Shown here in pieces: positions 21,409-29,011 of a DNA stretch of 35,904 nucleotides. The stretch spans positions 1-35,904 of the forward strand of contig CAZRIZ010000005.1 of NCBI GenBank assembly GCA_964600285.1. Reading direction: 5' to 3'. Source of the DNA: CAZRIZ01 sp964600285. GTDB taxonomy: Bacteria > Patescibacteriota > Saccharimonadia > Saccharimonadales > Saccharimonadaceae. Each line of letters starts with the position of its first letter. Within the stretch, counting starts at the first letter, position 1. Position numbers and translations under genes: made by a program. Below the pieces are notes generated by a model. It was not told the origin of the DNA. It made no database searches and was given only the letters and a program-made list of their open reading frames with translations.

Positions 21409-21437
21409 AGTTTACGGCCGGAGCAAGTTTTTTACAA
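21409..21437 (-). promoter_or_regulatory. Possible uppP promoter
   Basis: TTGTAA (21432-21437), 17-base spacer, TAAACT (21409-21414) on the minus strand. The -10 box ends six bases before the GTG, so the transcript would start at or next to the start codon. Confidence 0.45.
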
Positions 21438-21638
21438 GATGAGATTGTTGGTGTTGTGATAGGTTCATGGTGGTGAGTGTAATAATATGAACAATAACAA
21501 AAACCAAGATTACATTATTTACGAAAATAGTAGGGAGGTTATTCATTACGAGAAAACGCTTGAATTTATTGAAACCGCATAAACCATCAGAAACAGGTTA
21601 TCCATTAAGACTTACTGTAAAACCGTCTGGGTGGCTCT

Positions 21639-21791
21639 TTATGAACTTTTCGAGGGCGGAGAGATTTGTGCCAATATTGCGGCTATTACCTTGTCCTTCT
21701 CCTGACGGGTCAATTCGTCCCAGTGCTTGCCTTTCGTTAGCTCTGGCAAGTTGACCAAATTGATTACTGCTTTCTTCTTTTCCTTTTTCAC
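21639..21791 (-). CDS. Small charged protein, unknown function, probably leaderless
   Basis: 50 residues from a GTG at 21789-21791: a Lys-rich start (MKKEKKKAVINLV) followed by a likely amphipathic helix (WDELTRQEKDKVIAAILAQI) and a short Ser/Pro tail. A promoter with perfect TATAAT ends seven bases before the GTG, and there is no Shine-Dalgarno. The reading frame stays open upstream to 21833 with no better start. Size and helix content fit a small nucleic-acid- or protein-binding factor, but I recognise no family. It lies alone between the fusA terminator and uppP. Confidence 0.5.
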   Translation of the reverse strand: MKKEKKKAVINLVNLPELTKGKHWDELTRQEKDKVIAAILAQISPPSKSS

Positions 21792-21793
21792 AG

Positions 21794-21827
21794 GCTCTAT
21801 TATAGAGCGAGGAAAGACTTTCGCCAA
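21794..21827 (-). promoter_or_regulatory. Promoter with an inverted repeat over the -10 box
   Basis: TTGGCG (21822-21827), 17-base spacer, TATAAT (21799-21804) on the minus strand. The -10 box is embedded in the inverted repeat GCTCTA-tta-TAGAGC (21794-21808), which could be an operator. It drives the small gene at 21639-21791. Confidence 0.65.
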
Positions 21828-21869
21828 CACCACTACCGCAAAGTAAAAATAACGAGTCTAATGCAATTA

Positions 21870-21899
21870 TTAAACCCCCACATTTCTGCAGGGGTTTAA
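21870..21899 (-). terminator. Intrinsic terminator of the str operon
   Basis: Nine-bp stem TTAAACCCC/GGGGTTTAA (21870-21878 with 21891-21899), 12-base loop, about 20 bases after the fusA stop on the minus strand. The tail is AT-rich (TAATAATTGC as read), a modest U-tract. Confidence 0.7.
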
Positions 21900-21918
21900 C
21901 TTTAGAGTTGCTAGGAAA

Positions 21919-24000
21919 TTATTTTGATCGTTTCTCGATAATTTCTTGAGCAATATTTGGTGGAATCTCTTCATATTGAGCCAACTCCATAGTAGAAGCA
22001 GCTCGACCTTGGCTCATTGAGCGTAGGTCAGAAGTATAACCGAACATGTTGCCTAGCGGCACATGACCAGTGACTAGCTTAGCACCGCCTTGCAAGTCTT
22101 CCATAGAATCGATACGGCCGCGTCTTGAGTTAAGATCGCCGATAATATCACCCATGAAATCTTCAGGAGTAGTAACCTCAACTTTCATGACAGGCTCAAG
22201 CAAAACTGGATTAGCTTTTTTGATACCATCACGTGTAGCCAGAGCGCCAGCCATCTTAAACGCCATCTCAGACGAGTCGACATCATGGTAACTACCATCA
22301 TATAGAGTCGCTTTAATGTCTATAACTGGATATCCAGCGATAACGCCACCCTCCAAAGTTTCACGGATACCTTGTTCAACAGGCTTGCGATACTCTTGTG
22401 GAACAACGCCGCCCTTAATCTGGTCAACAAACTCAAATCCCTTTCCTGGGTTTTGTTCGAATTTAAGCCAAACATCACCATACTGACCACGACCACCAGA
22501 CTGCTTGATGTATTTACCTTGAACGTCTGAAGTTCCTTTGATTGTCTCACGATAAGCCACCTGTGGCTCACCGACATTGGCCTCAACCGAGAACTCACGT
22601 TTCATACGATCAACCAATATATCAAGGTGTAGCTCGCCCATGCCAGACATAATTGTCTGACCAGTCTCTTCGTTAGTGTGGATTCTAAAAGTCGGATCTT
22701 CTTCAGCTAGGCGCTGCAAAGCAATGCCCATTTTTTCTTGATCAGCTTTTGATTTTGGCTCAACCGCGATTGAAACCGGAGGGTCTACGAAAGTAATACT
22801 CTCAAGTAAAATCGGCTTGGTTGGCTCACACAGTGTCGCACCAGTTGTGACGTTTTTAATGCCAACAACCGCAGCAATGTCACCAGCGTGAATTTCTTCG
22901 ATATCAGTTCGCTTGTCAGCATGCATTCGAACAATACGTCCAATGCGCTCTTTCTCACCAGAAGTTGTGTTCAAAACATAACTACCAGCTTTTAGAATGC
23001 CTGAGTAAACACGAACGAAAACTAATTTACCAACAAACGGGTCAGTTGCAATCTTAAAGGCCAATGCTGACATTGGCTCAGACTCTGATGGACGACGTTC
23101 ATCTTCCTTGCCAGTCTTAGGATCAATTCCCTTGACTGAAGCAATATCAAGCGGACTTGGTAGGTATTGCACCATCAAGTCTAAGACTTTCTCAACAATT
23201 ACACCACGACCATCGCCACCGGTTACTAGGTAAAAGTCTCCTTCGATAATACGCTTGCGCAAAGCTACGCGTAACTCATCTTCGGTAATAGACTCTTCGC
23301 CTTTTTCAAAGTATCTCTCCATTAAAGCATCGTCAGCCTCAACAGCAGCTTCAACTAACTCGGCGCGATATTGCTTAGCTTTGTCTAGCATATCAGCTGG
23401 AATGTCGCCAACAACAAGTTGATGATCAGCAAAATCTTTGTAGGTATAAGACTTCATGTCTATCAGATCAACGACACCACAAATATCCTTTTCAAAGCCG
23501 ATTGGCAGATGAATTGGGAAAGCATTTTTACTCAAACGGCGACGAATGCTTTCAAGTGATTTGTAAAAATCACCGCCAATCTGATTAATTTTATTTACAA
23601 AGCAAATGCGTGGAACTTTGTACTTGTTAGCTTGGCGCCAAACGGTTTCACTCTGAGCCTCGACGCCCATCTTGCCATCAAAAACTGTTACCGCGCCATC
23701 AAGTACTCGTAAAGAGCGCTCAACTTCAGCTGTAAAATCAATGTGTCCCGGGGTATCGATAATATTTACTTTATGATCTTTCCAAAAACAAGTAACGGCA
23801 GAGCTGGTAATTGTAATACCTCGCTCGCGCTCTTGTTCCATCCAGTCAGTAGTAGTCTCGCCCTCATGAACTGCGCCAATTTTGTGACTGACACCTGTGC
23901 GGTAGAGAATACCTTCGGTTGTGGTGGTCTTGCCAGCATCAATGTGAGCAATAATACCAACATTACGAATATCTTTTAGCGCAAATTTCTTTTCTGCCAT
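21919..24000 (-). CDS. fusA: Elongation factor G
   Basis: GTPase that drives translocation and, with RRF, ribosome recycling. The 693-aa product has G1 AHIDAGKTTTTEGILY, switch-I QERERGITITSSA, G3 DTPGHIDFTAEVERS, G4 NKIN (Asn where NKMD is usual), then domain II and the C-terminal domains IV-V (GGRGQYGDVWLKFEQNP, MGDIIGDLNSRRGRI, FGYTSDLRSMSQGRA). Full length for bacterial EF-G. AAAGGA precedes the ATG. Third gene of rpsL-rpsG-fusA; tuf is separate. Confidence 0.97.
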   Translation of the reverse strand: MAEKKFALKDIRNVGIIAHIDAGKTTTTEGILYRTGVSHKIGAVHEGETTTDWMEQERERGITITSSAVTCFWKDHKVNIIDTPGHIDFTAEVERSLRVLDGAVTVFDGKMGVEAQSETVWRQANKYKVPRICFVNKINQIGGDFYKSLESIRRRLSKNAFPIHLPIGFEKDICGVVDLIDMKSYTYKDFADHQLVVGDIPADMLDKAKQYRAELVEAAVEADDALMERYFEKGEESITEDELRVALRKRIIEGDFYLVTGGDGRGVIVEKVLDLMVQYLPSPLDIASVKGIDPKTGKEDERRPSESEPMSALAFKIATDPFVGKLVFVRVYSGILKAGSYVLNTTSGEKERIGRIVRMHADKRTDIEEIHAGDIAAVVGIKNVTTGATLCEPTKPILLESITFVDPPVSIAVEPKSKADQEKMGIALQRLAEEDPTFRIHTNEETGQTIMSGMGELHLDILVDRMKREFSVEANVGEPQVAYRETIKGTSDVQGKYIKQSGGRGQYGDVWLKFEQNPGKGFEFVDQIKGGVVPQEYRKPVEQGIRETLEGGVIAGYPVIDIKATLYDGSYHDVDSSEMAFKMAGALATRDGIKKANPVLLEPVMKVEVTTPEDFMGDIIGDLNSRRGRIDSMEDLQGGAKLVTGHVPLGNMFGYTSDLRSMSQGRAASTMELAQYEEIPPNIAQEIIEKRSK

Positions 24001-24008
24001 ACAGTCCT

Positions 24009-24494
24009 TTACTTATTTCCTCTTGCAAAATGAGCAAAAGCTCGGTTGGCCTCAGCCATTGCATGGGTATCTTGTTTCTTTTTAAATGCGACACCAGTTT
24101 CGTTGTAGGCATCTACAATTTCTTGAGCCAAACGCTTTTCGTATGGCATACCCTTCCGGGCACGCGATGCTTGCACCAACCAACTAAAGGCAAAGTGTTG
24201 TTGACGATGACCAGTAATCGGATAAGGAATTTGGTAGTTAGCACCACCCACACGAGTAGAGCGAACTTCAAAATTTGGTGAAATATTCTTAAGAGATTTC
24301 TCAAAAACCTCAAGTGGGTTTTCACTCTTTAGCTGGCGAGCGGCCATTTCTAAAGCGTCATAAACTTTAGTTTCAGCAACCGATTTTTTGCCATCCAACA
24401 TTGATTTGTTTATTAAACGTTGCACTAAAACGCTGTCATACTTACGATCAGGTTTTACAGTGCGTTGTAATTTCTTTGTAACTTTTCGTGGCAT
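24009..24494 (-). CDS. rpsG: 30S ribosomal protein S7
   Basis: S7 nucleates the 30S head and lies near the E site; in E. coli it represses the str operon. The 161-aa product has DRKYDSVLVQRLINKSMLDG, the ENPLEVFEKSLKNISPNFEV block, RVGGANYQIPYPI and the C-terminal ANRAFAHFARGNK. Three bases separate it from rpsL and eight from fusA. Confidence 0.97.
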   Translation of the reverse strand: MPRKVTKKLQRTVKPDRKYDSVLVQRLINKSMLDGKKSVAETKVYDALEMAARQLKSENPLEVFEKSLKNISPNFEVRSTRVGGANYQIPYPITGHRQQHFAFSWLVQASRARKGMPYEKRLAQEIVDAYNETGVAFKKKQDTHAMAEANRAFAHFARGNK

Positions 24495-24496
24495 GG

Positions 24497-24910
24497 TTAT
24501 TTTTTGCCTTTCTTGGCGCCATACTTCGAGCGACCTTGCTTACGATCTTCAACACCTTGCAAATCAAGAGTTCCGCGCACAATGTGATAACGCACGCCAG
24601 GTAAATCTGGCACACGACCACCGCGGACTAGAACAACCGCGTGCTCTTGCAAATTATGGCCCTCGCCACCGATATAAGCCCAAACTTCGTGACCATTAGT
24701 TAGTCGGACACGAGCAACTTTACGCAAAGCTGAATTTGGTTTCTTTGGCGTCTTAGTTGTAACTTTCAAACAAACGCCACGTTTGAATGGGGCAGCCTGG
24801 TCGTAGTATCGAGTTTTTAGAGTGTTTTGAATTCGCCCTAAAGCTGGAGACTTTGACTTCTTACTCGCCTTTTTACGAGGTTTGCGCACCAATTGATTAA
24901 TTGTTGGCAT
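24497..24910 (-). CDS. rpsL: 30S ribosomal protein S12, with Pro at the streptomycin Lys position
   Basis: S12 controls decoding accuracy at the A site. The 137-aa product begins MPTINQLVRKPRKK and has TPKKPNSALRKVARVRLTNG, YIGGEGHNLQEH and DLPGVRYHIVRGTLD. Loop 1 is normal (TPKKPNS keeps the first streptomycin-site lysine). In the second loop the usual GGRVKDLPG reads GGRVPDLPG: Pro101 (codon 24608-24610) replaces the lysine whose mutation changes streptomycin response in E. coli (Lys87/88). The adjacent Asp102, the site of methylthiolation elsewhere, is kept. First gene of the str operon. Confidence 0.97.
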   Translation of the reverse strand: MPTINQLVRKPRKKASKKSKSPALGRIQNTLKTRYYDQAAPFKRGVCLKVTTKTPKKPNSALRKVARVRLTNGHEVWAYIGGEGHNLQEHAVVLVRGGRVPDLPGVRYHIVRGTLDLQGVEDRKQGRSKYGAKKGKK

Positions 24911-25034
24911 TAAAAAATACTCCTTTTAGATTAGTAACGGCAACCTATTGGCAGCAAGCCCAGGTCAACCGAGTCAGACGTGAAATTGTCGCCGTACACT
25001 CAACAAAATCGCCCTGATAAGAAACTCTACTTGT

Positions 25035-25063
25035 ATCATAACAAAAAAGCTTTTAGATAGCAA
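25035..25063 (-). promoter_or_regulatory. str operon promoter
   Basis: TTGCTA (25058-25063), exactly 17 bases, TATGAT (25035-25040) on the minus strand. Predicted start near 25028 leaves a leader of about 118 bases before rpsL. It overlaps the space just after the ABC transporter stop (25100); no terminator is visible between them. Confidence 0.8.
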
Positions 25064-25099
25064 GCATAGCGCCAAAAACGACCGGCAGTTCTATGATGG

Positions 25100-27115
25100 C
25101 TAATCTTCGGCAAACTGACTGTTGTAAAGTTCGGCATAAAATCCGTTTTGTTGCATTAAACCAATATGAGTTCCCTGCTCCACCACGTTACCATCGCGCA
25201 TCACCAAAATTAAATCAGCGTCACGGATTGTTGATAGTCGATGAGCAATCACAAAACTGGTTTTGTTTTTCATTAAGCTATCCATTGCTTTTTGGATCAA
25301 AACTTCAGTGCGGGTGTCGACTGAGCTAGTCGCTTCATCCAAAATCAACATCGGTGCATCAGCCAACATCGCTCGAGCAATCGTCAGCAATTGCTTTTCG
25401 CCTTGAGAAACATTATCAGCCTCTTCGTTAAGTTCCATATCGTAACCACCCGGCAATGACTGCACAAAATGATCAACGTGCGCATCCTTGGCGGTAGCAA
25501 TCATCTGTTCTTCGGTGGCCTTAGGCGCCCCATACAGTATGTTGTCATGAATTGTACCGCTGAACATCCACGCGTCTTGTAACACCATCCCAAACATCAG
25601 ACGAACGTCTTCACGTCTCATATCTTTAATATTCACGCCATCAATTGTTATTGCACCGCTATCAACTTCATAAAACCGCATCAAAAGATTAACCAAAGTA
25701 GTTTTTCCAGCCCCCGTTGGGCCAACAATTGCCACTCGACTGCCAGGTTTAATTTTAGCTGACAACCCCTTGATAACCGGCCTTTGCGGATCATAACCAA
25801 ATACGACGTTATCAAACTCTATACGCCCGGTTGGATTTTTGAGAACCACTGGCTTGCTAATGTTTGGCGCCTGCTCTGGCTCGCCCAAAAACTCAAATAC
25901 GCGCTCAGCTGCCGCTGCAGTAGTCTGTAAAACGTTAGCAATGTCGGCCGTTTGAACAATCGGCTGGTTAAATTGCTGAACATATTGAATAAACGCCTGA
26001 ATATCACCAATTTTTAACCGACCATTAATAGCCAGCCAGCCGCCCACCACCGCCACACCGACATAACTCAAGTTGCCAACAAGCGACATCAGTGGATGCA
26101 TCATACCAGACAAAAACTGCGCTCGCCATGAACTGTCATACAGCTGATTATTAATTTTACCAAATTTCGCCATCGAAGCCGCTTCACCGTTAAATACCCG
26201 CATAACTTGGTGGCCAGCATACATCTCTTCAACGTGGCCGTTAATATCACCTAATAGAGTTTGTTGGCGTACAAAATAAGTCTGTGAACGCTTCGTGATA
26301 AACTTCACTGCCACTAGACTAACTGGGACCACAATCACCGCAATAAGCGTCAGCACCCAACTAATACTGAGCATCATAGCCAAGATGCCAATTAACATCA
26401 CCGCTGACGCCACAATTTGCGACAAACTTTGGTTGAGCGACTGTGAGATCGTATCGACGTCGTTAGTAACCCGACTCAGCACATCGCCAAAAGTCCGTTT
26501 GTCAAAATAACTCAGTGGTAAGCGATTAATTTTACGTGAGATATCACGGCGTAAGGAGTGTGTCACTTTTTGCGTAATACTAGCCATGATCCAGTTTTCA
26601 AAGTAACTAAACAGCGCGCTGAGCAGATACAGTCCTAGTAAAAATAAAGCAATGTTGCGCAAGGCATCAAAATGAAACTCTGGACGCTTCGATAAATCAA
26701 GATTCTTAAGTATTTCAAGCTGAGCTTCAGGAATTTTGTCTAGTTGATCTGACGGAATTTCTATCATATTTAGCAAATCCTGGCCAGTCGTCCCAGCAGG
26801 CAAAGTTGTGCCATCGGGTAGACTTTTCATAATTGTGTCATAAGCTCGCGTGCTGACGTAATCATCGACAATTTGATTAGTCGTTCGCCCCAGAATTTTC
26901 GGACTAACAATTGCGAAAATCGTACTAGCAATTGCACAAATAATTACCACTACGATTCCGCCCCAATGCGGTTGTAAATATTCGACTAACTTTTTGATTG
27001 TGCCCTTGAAGTCTTTGGCTTTTTCGCCTGGCACTCCACCGTGTCGACCGCCGAAAGGTCCGCCGCCGTGCGATTGAACTGGGCGCTGACTGGATTTATT
27101 GGCTGATTTTTCCAT
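25100..27115 (-). CDS. ABC exporter half-transporter, catalytic NBD
   Basis: Type IV (ABCB/MsbA-like) half-transporter; with its partner at 27115 it should form a heterodimeric exporter of drugs, lipids or peptides. The 671-aa product has a Gly/His-rich N-terminal tail (about residues 12-30), six membrane helices, and an unusually long outer loop after TM1 (about residues 80-150, charged and Pro/Thr-rich). The NBD is complete: Walker A GPTGAGKTT, Q-loop VLQDAW, Walker B LILDEATSS with the catalytic Glu, and H-loop IAHRLST. The signature is VSQGE instead of LSGGQ, so the site it completes in the partner is weakened. One-base overlap with the upstream gene. Substrate cannot be told from sequence. 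Confidence 0.93.
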   Translation of the reverse strand: MEKSANKSSQRPVQSHGGGPFGGRHGGVPGEKAKDFKGTIKKLVEYLQPHWGGIVVVIICAIASTIFAIVSPKILGRTTNQIVDDYVSTRAYDTIMKSLPDGTTLPAGTTGQDLLNMIEIPSDQLDKIPEAQLEILKNLDLSKRPEFHFDALRNIALFLLGLYLLSALFSYFENWIMASITQKVTHSLRRDISRKINRLPLSYFDKRTFGDVLSRVTNDVDTISQSLNQSLSQIVASAVMLIGILAMMLSISWVLTLIAVIVVPVSLVAVKFITKRSQTYFVRQQTLLGDINGHVEEMYAGHQVMRVFNGEAASMAKFGKINNQLYDSSWRAQFLSGMMHPLMSLVGNLSYVGVAVVGGWLAINGRLKIGDIQAFIQYVQQFNQPIVQTADIANVLQTTAAAAERVFEFLGEPEQAPNISKPVVLKNPTGRIEFDNVVFGYDPQRPVIKGLSAKIKPGSRVAIVGPTGAGKTTLVNLLMRFYEVDSGAITIDGVNIKDMRREDVRLMFGMVLQDAWMFSGTIHDNILYGAPKATEEQMIATAKDAHVDHFVQSLPGGYDMELNEEADNVSQGEKQLLTIARAMLADAPMLILDEATSSVDTRTEVLIQKAMDSLMKNKTSFVIAHRLSTIRDADLILVMRDGNVVEQGTHIGLMQQNGFYAELYNSQFAED

Positions 27116-28866
27116 TATTTCGCCTCTTTCTTAGTCATCGCTAGCTCTTCATCCGATAACTGCGAGTGGGCAATTTCCTGATAAATTACGTTTGATTCAA
27201 GTAGTTCACTGTGTGTGCCTTGCCCAACGATTTTACCCTCATCCAACACAATAATTTTATCAGCGTTCATAATTGTGCTAATACGCTGACCAACGATTAG
27301 CACCGTTTTTTGTTGAGTTTCTTTTTCGAGAGCCTTGCGTAATTTAGCATCAGTTTTAAAGTCAAGCGCCGAGAACGAGTCGTCAAAAATATAAACTTTG
27401 GGTTTAACCGCTAAAGCGCGAGCAATCGATAAGCGCTGTTTTTGGCCGCCTGACACGTTAGTGCCGCCTTGAGTAATTTCATCATTCACGCCCTTATTCA
27501 GTTTTTTAACAAATTCGCTAGCTTGCGCCACCTTAATTGCCCGCCCAATATCGGTTTTAGAAGCTTTACGGTTGCCGTAAGTCACGTTACTTTTGATGGT
27601 ACCACTAAACAGTACGCCTTTTTGTGGCACATAACCAATTTGGCGATACAAGTCTTCGAGCTTAAAATTACGCACATCAATGCCATCGAGCAAGACTTGC
27701 CCCGCCGATACGTCGTAAAAACGAGGAATTAAGCCGATCAAAGTCGACTTGCCACTACCGGTGCTACCAATAAAGGCCGTAGTTTGCCCCGGCTCCGCTG
27801 TAAAATTAATGCCCGACAATACTGGCCGATCAGCATCAGGATAGGTAAATGTTACATCACGAAACTCAATCAGACCTTGTCCTTCGGGATTAGGTTCTCG
27901 CGGTTGTTGCGGTTCGCGAACCATTGACTCAGTCACTAAAACCTCGTTGATACGCTTAGCCGAAACTGACGCTCGAGGAATCATCACGAACATTATTGAA
28001 ATAATTAGAAATGACATAATCACCTGCATCGCATACTGCATGAAGGCCATCATATTACCGATTTCAATTGTGTCGTCACTGATTAACTTAGCGCCAAACC
28101 AGACAATTGCCACCATCGCTAAATTCATCAAAAAGTTCATCAAAGGTGACATCACTGACATTAATCGATTCACAAAAAGGTTTAATTTCGACAAATCAAC
28201 GTTAACTCGATCGAACTTTTTCTCCTCGACTTTCTCTTTATTAAAAGCTCGCACCACACGCAGACCAGTTAGATTCTCGCGCGTGACTAGATTCAAGCGA
28301 TCAACCAACTTTTGTAGAGCCTTAAACTTCGGCAAGGCCACGACAAACAAAAAGATAATTAACATAAATAATACACCAACGCTGACTGCAATCACCCAGC
28401 TAAGCTCCGGCGCATTTTTAAGTGCGTTACGCAAAGCACCGACCGCCATAAACGGCGCCATCAACACCATGCGTAGCAACATCATCGTTACTTGTTGAAC
28501 TTGCTGAATATCGTTAGTCGAGCGCGTGATCAACGAAGCTGTCGAGAATTTATTAAATTCAGCAATCGAAAAACCCTCAACTTTCTTGAAAACTTTATGC
28601 CGTAAATCGCGCGCCAGACCGGTTGCCGTTCGTGATACTAAGAAGCCAACCGCAACTGCCGCTAGACTACCAATCAAAGTCACCAACAGCATCATAACGC
28701 CATTTTTATAAATAGCGTCCATATCACCACCGATAACACCACTGCTGACGATTTTAGCCATATAGTCTGGTAGCTGCAAATTAGCTAAAACCTGCACGTA
28801 GGTCAGAACAACCACCAGCACTACGAGCCACGCATACGGTTTAAGATGCTTAAGAATTCTTAACAT
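27115..28866 (-). CDS. ABC exporter half-transporter, degenerate NBD
   Basis: 583-aa partner with six N-terminal membrane helices and an NBD: Walker A GSTGSGKST, canonical signature VSGGQ, Walker B YIFDDSFSALD with Asp in place of the catalytic Glu, and Gln in place of the switch His (VGQRIST). So one ATP site (its Walker A/B with the partner's VSQGE) is degenerate and the other (partner's Walker A/B with this VSGGQ) is normal, the arrangement known from heterodimeric exporters such as TM287/288 and BmrCD. The gene precedes its partner and is coupled by TAATG. Confidence 0.93.
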   Translation of the reverse strand: MLRILKHLKPYAWLVVLVVVLTYVQVLANLQLPDYMAKIVSSGVIGGDMDAIYKNGVMMLLVTLIGSLAAVAVGFLVSRTATGLARDLRHKVFKKVEGFSIAEFNKFSTASLITRSTNDIQQVQQVTMMLLRMVLMAPFMAVGALRNALKNAPELSWVIAVSVGVLFMLIIFLFVVALPKFKALQKLVDRLNLVTRENLTGLRVVRAFNKEKVEEKKFDRVNVDLSKLNLFVNRLMSVMSPLMNFLMNLAMVAIVWFGAKLISDDTIEIGNMMAFMQYAMQVIMSFLIISIMFVMIPRASVSAKRINEVLVTESMVREPQQPREPNPEGQGLIEFRDVTFTYPDADRPVLSGINFTAEPGQTTAFIGSTGSGKSTLIGLIPRFYDVSAGQVLLDGIDVRNFKLEDLYRQIGYVPQKGVLFSGTIKSNVTYGNRKASKTDIGRAIKVAQASEFVKKLNKGVNDEITQGGTNVSGGQKQRLSIARALAVKPKVYIFDDSFSALDFKTDAKLRKALEKETQQKTVLIVGQRISTIMNADKIIVLDEGKIVGQGTHSELLESNVIYQEIAHSQLSDEELAMTKKEAK

Positions 28867-28882
28867 ATTGACTCTTTATTGT

Positions 28883-28911
28883 CTCATAATTTTAGTGGCT
28901 AGTCCATTGAA
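28883..28911 (-). promoter_or_regulatory. Possible promoter of the ABC exporter operon
   Basis: TTCAAT (28906-28911), 17-base spacer, TATGAG (28883-28888) on the minus strand, moderate match. An AAAGAG ribosome-binding site follows shortly before the ATG at 28866. A second imperfect hairpin (GGGC...GCCC, 28921-28950) lies between this and the rpoC terminator. Confidence 0.4.
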
Positions 28912-28957
28912 CGTTAATTAGGGCATCTTATTAGTACAAATAATAAGCCCTTCTGTT

Positions 28958-28989
28958 AAAAATACCCGTTAAATCAAACGGGTATTTTT
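28958..28989 (-). terminator. Intrinsic terminator of rpoBC
   Basis: Perfect 13-bp stem (28958-28970 with 28977-28989; core ATACCCGTT/AACGGGTAT), 6-base loop, T-tract within and after the right arm on the minus strand. 22 bases after the rpoC stop. Symmetric, so it could stop transcription in both directions. Confidence 0.88.
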
Positions 28990-29011
28990 ATTAGAGACTA
29001 GCCTTGGAATT

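Larger units (their letters stand above)
21403..21918. other. 516-base region between uppP and fusA
   Basis: It holds the uppP promoter (21409-21437), a small minus-strand gene with its own promoter (21639-21827) and the fusA terminator (21870-21899). A plus-strand ORF of 31 codons at 21487-21582 has no clear ribosome-binding site or promoter and is not called. The rest (about 21440-21638) shows no feature I can support; no tRNA was seen. Confidence 0.7.

Noticed and set aside
21487..21582. Plus-strand ORF of 31 codons (MNNNKNQDYIIYENS...)
   Set aside because: Protein-like composition, but no convincing promoter or ribosome-binding site and no neighbour on that strand.
21560..21754. Plus-strand ORF of 64 codons starting at TTG
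   Set aside because: No initiation site, and it is antisense to the better supported minus-strand gene at 21639-21791.
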